From contig JAJZHT010000023.1 of NCBI GenBank assembly GCA_021804455.1, forward strand, positions 1 to 12,159: a stretch of 12,159 nt of DNA. The letters run 5' to 3'. Position numbers and translations under genes: made by a program. The notes under the pieces were generated by a model. That model saw only the letters and a list, made by a program, of their open reading frames with translations. It ran no database searches and was not told where the DNA came from. Shown here in pieces: positions 1 through 5,067 of the stretch. Every line of letters starts with the position of its first letter. Position 1 is the stretch's first letter. This DNA comes from Pseudomonadota bacterium. Its GTDB lineage: Bacteria; Pseudomonadota; Alphaproteobacteria; Paracaedibacterales; CAIULA01.

Positions 1-1
1 T

Positions 2-280
2 AAAGATCGTTCGTTGATATGGAATACGGACCTATTAGAAGCTTTAGAGCTGGAAAATCTTTTATTGCAGGCCATGGTAACCTTACATTCGGCCTACCAT
101 CGTACTGAAAGCCGGGGGGCTCATGCTCGAGAAGATTATCCGCACCGTGACGACAAAAATTGGCTACATCATTCTCTTTGTTGGTACGATGGTCCTTCTC
201 TGAAATTAGGAAAAAGGCCTGTTCATCTTTTTACCCTGGGCGACGTTGATCCAGTTCCCTTACAACAGAGGGTCTATTAA
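2..280 (+). CDS. sdhA: Succinate dehydrogenase flavoprotein subunit, C-terminal fragment
   Basis: This is the last 92 codons of SdhA, the FAD-bearing subunit of succinate dehydrogenase (complex II), which oxidises succinate to fumarate on the inner face of the cytoplasmic membrane. The reading frame is already open at base 2, so the gene begins outside the window; the in-frame TTG at 14 is not the start. Family marks are [15 protein letters not shown], the conserved [12 protein letters not shown] stretch of the substrate-binding C-terminal region, and the closing [25 protein letters not shown] tail that ends most alphaproteobacterial SdhA proteins. The TAA at 278-280 lies only 2 bases from the stop of the convergent rlmH, which leaves no room for a separate terminator. 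sdhB does not follow directly, unlike the common sdhCDAB order; a detached sdhB is also known in Rickettsia. FAD- and active-site regions lie upstream and cannot be checked. Confidence 0.93.
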   Translation, partial: KDRSLIWNTDLLEALELENLLLQAMVTLHSAYHRTESRGAHAREDYPHRDDKNWLHHSLCWYDGPSLKLGKRPVHLFTLGDVDPVPLQQRVY

Positions 281-282
281 AT

Positions 283-723
283 TTACTCACGATGATAAGG
301 ATGACCTAGGGTAATTTGCTGACAACGGTAAAGTTGCTCTACGAATAAGGCCCTGGCTAAAAGGTGAGACCAGGTCATTTTTCCCAACGATAACACAAAA
401 TGGGCTCTTTTTTTAAGGATTGGATCCAAACCATCAGCTCCCCCAAGGATAAAAACGCATCGTTTGACCTGTTTCTCCCATTCGTTTAAAAGGTCATGAA
501 ATTCCTTGGTTGAAACAATTTTTCCTTTTTCATCCAAGGCAACGATATAATCATCTGGTTTAAGGTAGGCTAATAAAGAGGCTGTCTCTAAAGCCATGGA
601 AGAAGTTTTGGGAACAATTTCACAAAGGAGAGGAGGTGGCATTAAACGTTGGTAAAAAGTATCAAAAAGAGACTTTTCAGGGCGGTTTTTTAACGTCCCT
701 ACCGCCAAAATAACCTTTTTCAT
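283..723 (-). CDS. rlmH: 23S rRNA (pseudouridine1915-N3)-methyltransferase RlmH
   Basis: RlmH is the SPOUT-class enzyme that uses S-adenosylmethionine to N3-methylate pseudouridine 1915 in helix 69 of 23S rRNA, acting on assembled 70S ribosomes as a homodimer. From the chosen start the protein is 146 residues, close to the usual 155. It begins MKKVILAVGTLKN like the family, then shows VALDEKGK (61-68), the knot glycine loop FILGGADGL (91-99) and the C-terminal SLGKMTWSHLLARALFVEQLYR and GHPYHRE signatures. A longer frame would start at base 765, but the ATG at 723-721 matches the family N-terminus and overlaps the rsfS stop as ATGA. That overlap suggests translational coupling and explains the absence of a good Shine-Dalgarno sequence. 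The rsfS-rlmH order is standard in alphaproteobacteria. Nothing appears damaged. Confidence 0.95.
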   Translation of the reverse strand: MKKVILAVGTLKNRPEKSLFDTFYQRLMPPPLLCEIVPKTSSMALETASLLAYLKPDDYIVALDEKGKIVSTKEFHDLLNEWEKQVKRCVFILGGADGLDPILKKRAHFVLSLGKMTWSHLLARALFVEQLYRCQQITLGHPYHRE

Positions 724-1085
724 GGGTTTGAAGGAAAGTGAGAGTCCATTTTTGTTTGTCCCCACATTTTCTCCAAATTATAGAAGAGACGAACATCAGG
801 TTTAAAGATATGAACAACTACGTCACCAGCATCAATCAGAACCCAATCACACTGTTCTAGACCTTCTACGTGAGGAGGAATTCCTTTTTGTTTAAGGTAT
901 TGACAAACATAGTCGGCAAGAGCCGAGGCCTGTCGTCCAGAAAGGGCTGTTGATATGACCATATAATCAGCAAAAGCTTTTTGATCGGTTAAGTCGAGAA
1001 TAACCGTTTTTTCGGCTTTTTTATCATTTAACAGATGAGCGACCTCTTGTGCCCGTTGCAAAGAGGTAAAATCAACAGTATTCAA
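720..1085 (-). CDS. rsfS: Ribosomal silencing factor RsfS
   Basis: RsfS (formerly RsfA/YbeB) binds protein uL14 on the 50S subunit and blocks subunit joining, which lowers translation in starvation. The 121-residue product is typical in length. Family marks are DKKAEKTVILDL (21-32), ADYMVISTALSGRQASALAD (39-58), EGLEQCDWVLIDAGDVVVHIF (74-94) and VRLFYNLEKMW (98-108). The start is a TTG at 1085-1083; I chose it because AAGGTG lies 7 bases upstream and no in-frame ATG gives a full N-terminus. The stop overlaps the rlmH ATG. The 81-base gap to rhlE upstream holds no convincing terminator, so read-through from rhlE is possible. nadD, a frequent neighbour in alphaproteobacteria, is not adjacent. 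Confidence 0.94.
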   Translation of the reverse strand: MNTVDFTSLQRAQEVAHLLNDKKAEKTVILDLTDQKAFADYMVISTALSGRQASALADYVCQYLKQKGIPPHVEGLEQCDWVLIDAGDVVVHIFKPDVRLFYNLEKMWGQTKMDSHFPSNP

Positions 1086-1092
1086 TCACTTA

Positions 1093-1098
1093 CACCTT
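1093..1098 (-). promoter_or_regulatory. Shine-Dalgarno that fixes the rsfS TTG start
   Basis: On the minus strand this reads AAGGTG, 7 bases before the TTG at 1085. It is the best ribosome-binding match in the rsfS leader and decides for the rare TTG start. A GTG two bases further out (1089) is in another frame that stops after a few codons. Confidence 0.6.
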
Positions 1099-1166
1099 GA
1101 GTTTTACTTTCAAAAACAACCGCATTCTATAATGCAAATTCTTTATCTTCAAGAAAGTTCTTTGGC

Positions 1167-2459
1167 CTAGGCACCCGACGACAAAGATTCTAAGGCCACG
1201 GAACGCTGCATAAAGGCTGGTATAAAATCCCCAAAACCAATTACTGGATGATTAAAATCCGGTTTAATCTCCTGCGGATCTTTTTGAACTTTTTTAACGG
1301 GATGGGTTTTTTTAGTACCCGTTCTCACAGAGGAAGATACCGTTGGCAGGGTAAAAGTATTAACCTTTTGTTGAATAAAGGTTTCAACGGCGTGCCAAAG
1401 CTTTTGATCATTTGACATGACAAGGCTGAAAGCATGACCATCTTGACCAGCCCGTCCGGTGCGTCCAATCCTGTGAACGTAATCTTCAGGATTGTGAGGA
1501 ACATCATAGTTAATTACAAGCCCTAATTTTTCAACATCCAAACCACGGGCGGCAACATCACTAGCTACAAGAACTTTAATTTGGTTTTCTTTAAATTTTT
1601 GTAAGGTTTCGTTACGTTTAGATTGGGGAAGGTCACCATGAAGTTCTTCAGCTTGATACCGATGACGTTTAAGAGACGCAATAAGAGTAGCAATTTCTTT
1701 TTTTCGGTTACAGAAAATAATACTGGGGGCTTCTTGACCAAAATGATCCAATAAATATCGTACCGCTTGGCGCTTTTGTAAGCTTTCAACAAAGATGACG
1801 TTCTGTTCAATGGTTGCTGCCGTTCGTGTTTCAGGGGTAACGTGCACTTCTTGGGGATTATGAAGATAGGCATCAGCCAATTTCTTGATTTCTTCAGGGA
1901 ACGTTGCACTGAACAAAATGGTTTGTTTTTGATCCGGTAAAGCTGTCATCAACCGTTTGACATCAGGCATAAATCCCATATCCATCATTCGATCGGCTTC
2001 ATCGATGATAATATGTTGAATCCCCAACAACATAAGTTGGCCCCGTTCAACAAAGTCCAAAAGACGACCGGGAGTTGCAACCAAGATATCTGCACCCCGG
2101 GTTAATAGTTTTTGCTGCTCAGCCATGGATTCCCCCCCTACCAACAAGACACCTTTTAGGGGGGAATTTTTGGTAAAAGCTGATAAAGCTTGCATCACCT
2201 GTGTTGCAAGTTCACGGGTAGGTTCCAAGATAATGGCACGTGACAAACGGGCCTTACCTTTTGTTGTTTCAAGCAATTGAATAAGGGGAAGCAAAAAGGA
2301 AGCCGTTTTTCCCGTTCCTGTTTGGGCCGAAGCCAAGACGTCTTGTTTTCTTAAAATAAAGGGAATAGCCTGCCGTTGGATAGGAGTTGGGGTCTGATAT
2401 CCAAGCTCTTTAATCGTTTGGCATAAATGGGAAGAGAGGCCTAAATCAAGAAAGTCCAT
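1167..2459 (-). CDS. rhlE: DEAD-box ATP-dependent RNA helicase, RhlE type
   Basis: This is a cytoplasmic DEAD-box helicase that uses ATP to unwind short RNA duplexes, probably in ribosome assembly or RNA turnover. Numbered from the chosen ATG (430 residues), all motifs are present: Q motif GYQTPTPIQRQAIP (20-33), Walker A AQTGTGKT (45-52), PTREL (80-84), TPGR (129-132), DEAD (153-156), SAT (184-186), IIFCNRK (247-253), SDVAARGLD (300-308) and YVHRIGRTGRAG (327-338). The N-terminus MDFLDLGLS matches the RhlE start MSFxxLGLS. Residues 370-430 form a lysine/proline-bearing tail with no recognised domain. The frame can be extended seven codons to a TTG at 2480, but the ATG at 2459 has AAAGGA at good spacing and fits the family, so I use it. 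Assignment as RhlE rather than DbpA, SrmB or CsdA is by overall similarity. Confidence 0.92.
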   Translation of the reverse strand: MDFLDLGLSSHLCQTIKELGYQTPTPIQRQAIPFILRKQDVLASAQTGTGKTASFLLPLIQLLETTKGKARLSRAIILEPTRELATQVMQALSAFTKNSPLKGVLLVGGESMAEQQKLLTRGADILVATPGRLLDFVERGQLMLLGIQHIIIDEADRMMDMGFMPDVKRLMTALPDQKQTILFSATFPEEIKKLADAYLHNPQEVHVTPETRTAATIEQNVIFVESLQKRQAVRYLLDHFGQEAPSIIFCNRKKEIATLIASLKRHRYQAEELHGDLPQSKRNETLQKFKENQIKVLVASDVAARGLDVEKLGLVINYDVPHNPEDYVHRIGRTGRAGQDGHAFSLVMSNDQKLWHAVETFIQQKVNTFTLPTVSSSVRTGTKKTHPVKKVQKDPQEIKPDFNHPVIGFGDFIPAFMQRSVALESLSSGA

Positions 2460-2463
2460 GAAA

Positions 2464-2469
2464 TCCTTT
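2464..2469 (-). promoter_or_regulatory. Shine-Dalgarno for rhlE
   Basis: Minus-strand AAAGGA lies four bases before the ATG at 2459. It supports that ATG over the upstream TTG at 2480, whose own leader has no such match. Confidence 0.55.
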
Positions 2470-2499
2470 AAAGGGGGCAAAAACGTTGAACACTAGCCA

Positions 2500-2528
2500 T
2501 ATGTAGGGCGGTCGTTACCAATTGTCAA
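2500..2528 (-). promoter_or_regulatory. Probable sigma70 promoter of rhlE
   Basis: Reading the minus strand, a perfect -35 TTGACA (2528-2523) is followed after 17 bases by TACATA (2505-2500), a weak -10 that keeps the first two bases of TATAAT. It sits about 40 bases in front of the rhlE ATG, in the 150-base gap to lrp. It would allow rhlE to be transcribed separately from lrp, which lies upstream on the same strand. Confidence 0.45.
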
Positions 2529-2612
2529 CATACCATCTTTATTCGTTGTTTAAATAAAAAAACAATCTGAACTGCTATTTTATTTGATCGGCATGAACAA
2601 TTGACAAACATT

Positions 2613-3092
2613 TTAAATAAAAGCCTGTTCAATGGGGATTCCTGGTAGTTTTTTAACAACACGAACAACCATCCGCGTTTTAATTTTAGCAACTTTGGCG
2701 ATGATTGAAAGTTCTGTTGATAAAAAATTTTGATAGGAATCAAAATCTTTCGCTACAATTTTTAGCAAAAAATCAAACTCCCCTGTCACTAAATAGCATT
2801 CTCGCACAAGAGGCCACTGATGAATATGTTCTTCAAACGACCGAAGATCCGTGTCATTTTGACTGGTTAGGGTTACCTCAGCAAAAATAATAACATTAAA
2901 CCCAAGAGCTGCATAATTAAGTTCTGCATGATAACTGGATATAATACCGTCATCTTCAAGGGCCTTAACTCTACGAAGACAAGGAGGAGCAGAAATCCCT
3001 GATCGTCGAGCCAATTCAACATTAGTCAGTCGTCCATTGTCTTGAAGATCTTTCAAAATGTTTAAATCAATTTTATCTAACTTAATATTCAC
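2613..3092 (-). CDS. Lrp/AsnC family transcriptional regulator
   Basis: This is a 159-residue Lrp/AsnC (feast-famine) regulator: an N-terminal winged helix-turn-helix that binds DNA and a C-terminal RAM domain that binds amino acids and drives oligomerisation. Visible marks are LDKIDLNILKDLQDNGRLTNVELARR (5-30, first part of the HTH), SGISAPPCLRRVKALEDDGII (31-51, recognition helix region), then ALGFNVIIFAEV (62-73) and the RAM core YLVTGEFDFLLKIVAKD (100-116) with its conserved glycine at 104. The CLRRV and RAM pattern is closer to global Lrp proteins than to AsnC, but the ligand cannot be read from sequence. The start is a GTG at 3092 preceded by a purine-rich AAAAGAGAG; no ATG gives the full HTH. 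Upstream dyads suggest autoregulation, as is usual in the family. It is transcribed divergently from the phosphofructokinase gene 525 bases away. Confidence 0.93.
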   Translation of the reverse strand: MNIKLDKIDLNILKDLQDNGRLTNVELARRSGISAPPCLRRVKALEDDGIISSYHAELNYAALGFNVIIFAEVTLTSQNDTDLRSFEEHIHQWPLVRECYLVTGEFDFLLKIVAKDFDSYQNFLSTELSIIAKVAKIKTRMVVRVVKKLPGIPIEQAFI

Positions 3093-3113
3093 AGTCTCTC
3101 TTTTCCCAAGCTC

Positions 3114-3180
3114 AAGATTTGTCAGTCAACAAATCTTTGTAAGATTTTCTGTAGACCTATACTGATTCATAATCTTTGTA
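3114..3180. promoter_or_regulatory. Dyad-rich operator region in front of lrp
   Basis: Nested symmetric elements lie 22-90 bases upstream of the lrp GTG. AAGATTTG (3114-3121) and CAAATCTT (3130-3137) form a perfect 8-base inverted repeat around an 8-base spacer. AATCTT-TGT-AAGATT (3132-3146) is a perfect 15-base dyad. The sequence AATCTTTGTA recurs at 3132-3141 and 3171-3180. Lrp-type regulators bind 15-base imperfect palindromes in phased arrays near their own gene, so these are good candidates for an autoregulatory operator. That Lrp itself binds here is inference. Confidence 0.5.
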
Positions 3181-3344
3181 GTGGCTTGTTGTTATGAGGT
3201 TACAGCGTGTCTATGGATATACAATAACATATAATTAATATAAATTTTAGTAAAAATTTACAAAGAAGAAGGGAGCAAAACAAATAAACATTGGTTTTTA
3301 AAGACAAGCAGGAAAAGATAACGTGGGGTTGCTTCACGACTCCC

Positions 3345-3359
3345 TTAAAAACTTTTTAA
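3345..3359. promoter_or_regulatory. CtrA-type motif TTAA-N7-TTAA (distal)
   Basis: TTAA, seven bases, TTAA: the core of the alphaproteobacterial CtrA recognition sequence. It is the outermost of three in copy 1 of the block; a GACTC (CcrM-type GANTC) sits at 3338-3342. The matching place in copy 2 reads TTAT-N7-TTTT, so this site is not conserved. Confidence 0.4.
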
Positions 3360-3398
3360 ATACATGGGTTGACCTTTTTGTTGGGTAAGAACTGAATA

Positions 3399-3414
3399 TT
3401 AAGAAGAAATTAAC
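3399..3414. promoter_or_regulatory. CtrA-type motif TTAA-N7-TTAAC (middle)
   Basis: A full match to the published CtrA consensus TTAA-N7-TTAAC. It lies inside the 19-base stretch that is identical in both blocks. Copy 2 has the same element with one mismatch, at 10364-10379 (TTAA-N7-TAAAC). Confidence 0.55.
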
Positions 3415-3480
3415 CTTCTTTCAGTCATTCTGAAGCTGCTCCCCTGGGGGGCCGGAAGGTGGAAATATAGCCTCTAATCG

Positions 3481-3504
3481 TTAAGAATTCGTTAATTGTT
3501 TAAC
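3481..3504. promoter_or_regulatory. CtrA-type motif TTAA-N7-TTAA plus a further TTAAC (proximal)
   Basis: TTAA (3481-3484), seven bases, TTAA (3492-3495), then another TTAAC half-site at 3500-3504. It overlaps the place a -35 box would take relative to TATAAG at 3514-3519, which is the usual position of activating CtrA sites. Copy 2 preserves the N7 spacing exactly at 10453-10467. Confidence 0.55.
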
Positions 3505-3519
3505 AAAAAAATATATAAG
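3492..3519 (+). promoter_or_regulatory. Candidate promoter of the phosphofructokinase gene
   Basis: TTAATT (3492-3497), a 16-base spacer and TATAAG (3514-3519), with the -35 buried in a CtrA-type motif. The -35 is poor by sigma70 standards, which fits an activator-dependent promoter. The start of transcription would lie about 90 bases in front of the ATG. Confidence 0.45.
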
Positions 3520-3617
3520 ACCCTCTTGTGTTCATTACGGTTGCTCTTGACCACCTTGGTTCCTTTTGCAAGACTGAACATCCTAAAGTATGTGTAAAAA
3601 ACTAGGGTTCCTTAAAG

Positions 3618-4727
3618 ATGAAAAAGCGAATTGGCGTTTTAACGAGTGGCGGAGATTGTGCAGGCCTGAATGCGGCCATTCGAGCCATTACCCATTATGC
3701 CATTGAAACCTATGGGTGGCAGGTTATTGGGATTCGCAAAGGTACAACAGGTTTAATTAGTCGTCCTCTTGATTATCAAGAATTAACAACAGATTTTTGT
3801 GATTCCAGTTTATTGCGTAGTGGTGGAACAACCTTAGGGAGCACAAATAAAGATGATCCTTTCAATTTTCCTAATACCGATGGAACCCGTACCGATCGAT
3901 CCAAAGACTTGTGGGAAGGTTATCAACAATTAGGACTTGATGCGTTGATTGGTATTGGTGGCGATGGCAGTATGCGCATTTTGCGTCAATTAGCGCAATT
4001 AGGTGGGATTAATCTGGTAACCATTCCTAAGACCATTGATAATGATCTTGGTCATACCGAAATTGCCATTGGTTACACCACAGCCTTGGAAGTAGCAACA
4101 GAAGCGCTTGATCGTTTACAACCGACAGCAGCCAGCCATCAAAGAGTGATGGTTCTAGAAGTGATGGGGCGAGATGCTGGACATATTGCCCTTAGTGCAG
4201 GTATTGCCGGGGGGGCTGATGTTATTTTGATTCCAGAGATCCCCTATACCCTTCAAAAAATTGCTGATAAAATTACATCCCTCGCTCATAAAGGAAAAAA
4301 TTTTGCTTTAGTGATTGTGGCAGAAGCCGTCAAAAAAGAAAATGGAGAAGCAGCAACTGTTGCAACCGAGGGAAATCGGCCTCGTTATGGTGGCATTGGT
4401 CAATATTTAGGAGAGAAAATACAAAAACTTACGGGCGCTGAAACCCGCGTGACGGTGCTGGGGCATGTGCAACGAGGAGGACAACCTTGCGCATGGGATC
4501 GAATTGTCGCCTCCGCTTTTGGAGTGGCGGCTGTTGATTTAATCGCAGCTGGAAAGTTTGATCGCATGGTTGCGTGGCGTCATCGCCAAGTGATTGATAT
4601 ACCGATTGAAGATGCCATTCGACATTACCAGGCTGTAGAAATGGGTGAAATCATGATTAAAACAGCCAAAGGGCTTGGTATCTATGTGGGAGATTTTGAT
4701 TCGGAGAATTCGTTAACAAAAGGTTAA
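3618..4727 (+). CDS. pfkA: 6-phosphofructokinase (PfkA superfamily, mixed-type nucleotide site)
   Basis: This enzyme phosphorylates fructose 6-phosphate to fructose 1,6-bisphosphate in glycolysis, in the cytoplasm. The 369 residues show the phosphoryl-donor loop TSGGDCAGLNAAIRA (9-23), GGDGS (114-118), PKTIDND (137-143) with the catalytic aspartate D141, MGRDAGHIAL (183-192), and LGHVQRGG (281-288). At the two positions that track donor choice it has Gly117 (ATP-type, E. coli G104) and Lys138 (E. coli G124, lysine in pyrophosphate enzymes). Known Gly/Lys enzymes of this group III branch are mostly ATP-dependent, so ATP is the better guess, but PPi use is not excluded. It is about 50 residues longer than E. 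coli PfkA, as is usual for this branch. ATG is the only sensible start; AGGG lies 10 bases upstream. The promoter carries CtrA-type motifs. The stop codon itself is part of another TTAA-N7-TTAA. Confidence 0.92.
   Translation: MKKRIGVLTSGGDCAGLNAAIRAITHYAIETYGWQVIGIRKGTTGLISRPLDYQELTTDFCDSSLLRSGGTTLGSTNKDDPFNFPNTDGTRTDRSKDLWEGYQQLGLDALIGIGGDGSMRILRQLAQLGGINLVTIPKTIDNDLGHTEIAIGYTTALEVATEALDRLQPTAASHQRVMVLEVMGRDAGHIALSAGIAGGADVILIPEIPYTLQKIADKITSLAHKGKNFALVIVAEAVKKENGEAATVATEGNRPRYGGIGQYLGEKIQKLTGAETRVTVLGHVQRGGQPCAWDRIVASAFGVAAVDLIAAGKFDRMVAWRHRQVIDIPIEDAIRHYQAVEMGEIMIKTAKGLGIYVGDFDSENSLTKG
4713..4727. promoter_or_regulatory. CtrA-type motif TTAA-N7-TTAA beside DnaA boxes
   Basis: TTAA (4713-4716), seven bases, TTAA (4724-4727). 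It covers the last codons and stop of the phosphofructokinase gene and ends 3 bases before the first DnaA-box-like sequence. CtrA and DnaA sites interleave in this way in the Caulobacter origin. Confidence 0.45.
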
Positions 4728-4730
4728 TGG

Positions 4731-4753
4731 TTATCCCCAAAATCTGTGGATAA
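4731..4753. promoter_or_regulatory. Inverted pair of DnaA boxes
   Basis: TTATCCCCA (4731-4739) is one base from the strong box TTATCCACA. TGTGGATAA (4745-4753) is a perfect strong box on the minus strand. The two face each other across 5 bases, and the following AGTCTGTTGAAAA resembles sequence often seen beside bacterial origins. Confidence 0.65.
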
Positions 4754-4945
4754 GTCTGTTGAAAAGATGTTGGCAGGTCTGAGAAAAGGAATGAAACTCT
4801 GCTTTTACAAGGTATTGCCTAAGCTTTAATCTTTAAAAATTAACTCTTTGATTTTAAAGGATTTCTGGCTTTTTCCTTGAAAATTATTCACCAAGCTCTT
4901 ATATAAATTTTGAATAAAAGTTTTTATGAGGCGCTTACTCTACCC

Positions 4946-4954
4946 TGTGCACAA
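4946..4954 (-). promoter_or_regulatory. Possible third DnaA box
   Basis: The minus strand reads TTGTGCACA, one mismatch from the degenerate box TTATNCACA. It lies beyond the AT-rich stretch, about 200 bases from the box pair. Alone it would be weak evidence. Confidence 0.35.
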
Positions 4955-4977
4955 CTTTTTGATGAAGCTTCAAAAAG
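4955..4977. other. Perfect hairpin in the phosphofructokinase-murJ intergenic region
   Basis: CTTTTTGA (4955-4962) and TCAAAAAG (4970-4977) pair perfectly over 8 bases around a 7-base loop. Without a following T-run on the plus strand it is a poor terminator. It lies next to the possible third DnaA box and contains the AAGCTT palindrome. Its role is unknown. Confidence 0.4.
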
Positions 4978-5067
4978 ATACTAAAAAGACTCTTACAGCG
5001 TAACAAAAAACTTGCAATTAACAGAAAAAATCGTCTAAGTCACGTAACGTATCGAAATTATTTTTAT

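Larger units (their letters stand above)
3341..3520 (+). repeat. Duplicated regulatory block, copy 1 (in front of the phosphofructokinase gene)
   Basis: This 180-base stretch is homologous to 10302-10497 in the same orientation. The best-conserved part is a 19-base identity, CTGAATATTAAGAAGAAAT (3392-3410 against 10357-10375). It is followed by a shared CATTCT, a GC-rich centre around TCCCCTGGG, GGAATAT/GAAATAT, and the promoter-proximal TTAA-N7-TTAA-T-rich-TATAA end. Small indels lie between the conserved parts. No reading frame is shared, and each copy ends close to a promoter-like sequence, so this looks like a duplicated control region rather than a gene. In copy 1 only, AAGAAG (3401-3406) and CTTCTT (3415-3420) can pair; copy 2 breaks the arm, so an RNA hairpin is not what is conserved. 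Confidence 0.8.
3093..3617. other. 525-base divergent intergenic region, lrp / phosphofructokinase
   Basis: There is no gene here. From left to right it holds the lrp leader and operator dyads (3093-3180), an AT-rich stretch with a perfect TATAAT at 3230-3235 but no matching -35 (about 3215-3290), the first copy of the duplicated regulatory block (about 3341-3520), and a 95-base leader to the phosphofructokinase ATG with no visible structure. Confidence 0.7.
4728..5067. other. oriC: Candidate replication origin or DnaA-controlled intergenic region
   Basis: 340 bases without a gene between the phosphofructokinase gene and murJ. The left end has a TTAA-N7-TTAA motif and an inverted DnaA box pair. 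Then comes a very AT-rich stretch (4821-4930, about 23% GC by hand count) in which TTAA recurs at 4826, 4833, 4840 and 4854, in steps of 7, 7 and 14 bases; this could serve as an unwinding element. Next are a possible third DnaA box (4946-4954), a hairpin (4955-4977) and a GACTC site (4988-4992). I see no clear terminator for the upstream gene and no good Shine-Dalgarno for murJ. DnaA boxes, AT-rich DNA and a CtrA motif together are what alphaproteobacterial origins contain, but the flanking genes are not a known origin context and few boxes are present. Confidence 0.45.

Noticed and set aside
2525..2743. Minus-strand 72-residue frame overlapping the lrp 3' end
   Set aside because: It runs in another frame through conserved Lrp codons and into the rhlE promoter; no ribosome-binding site.
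3230..3235. Perfect TATAAT as a promoter -10
   Set aside because: No acceptable -35 lies 16-18 bases upstream, and the surroundings are so AT-rich that the hexamer is expected by chance.
3401..3420. AAGAAG/CTTCTT hairpin as a conserved structured RNA in the duplicated block
   Set aside because: The right arm is changed in copy 2 (CTCTTT) without compensation on the left, so pairing is not conserved; the TTAA half-sites explain the conservation better.
3441..3462. CCGGAAGGTGG as a small SRP RNA (ffs) loop
   Set aside because: Only the CCGGAAGG stretch resembles the SRP RNA tip; the flanks cannot form the long SRP helix.
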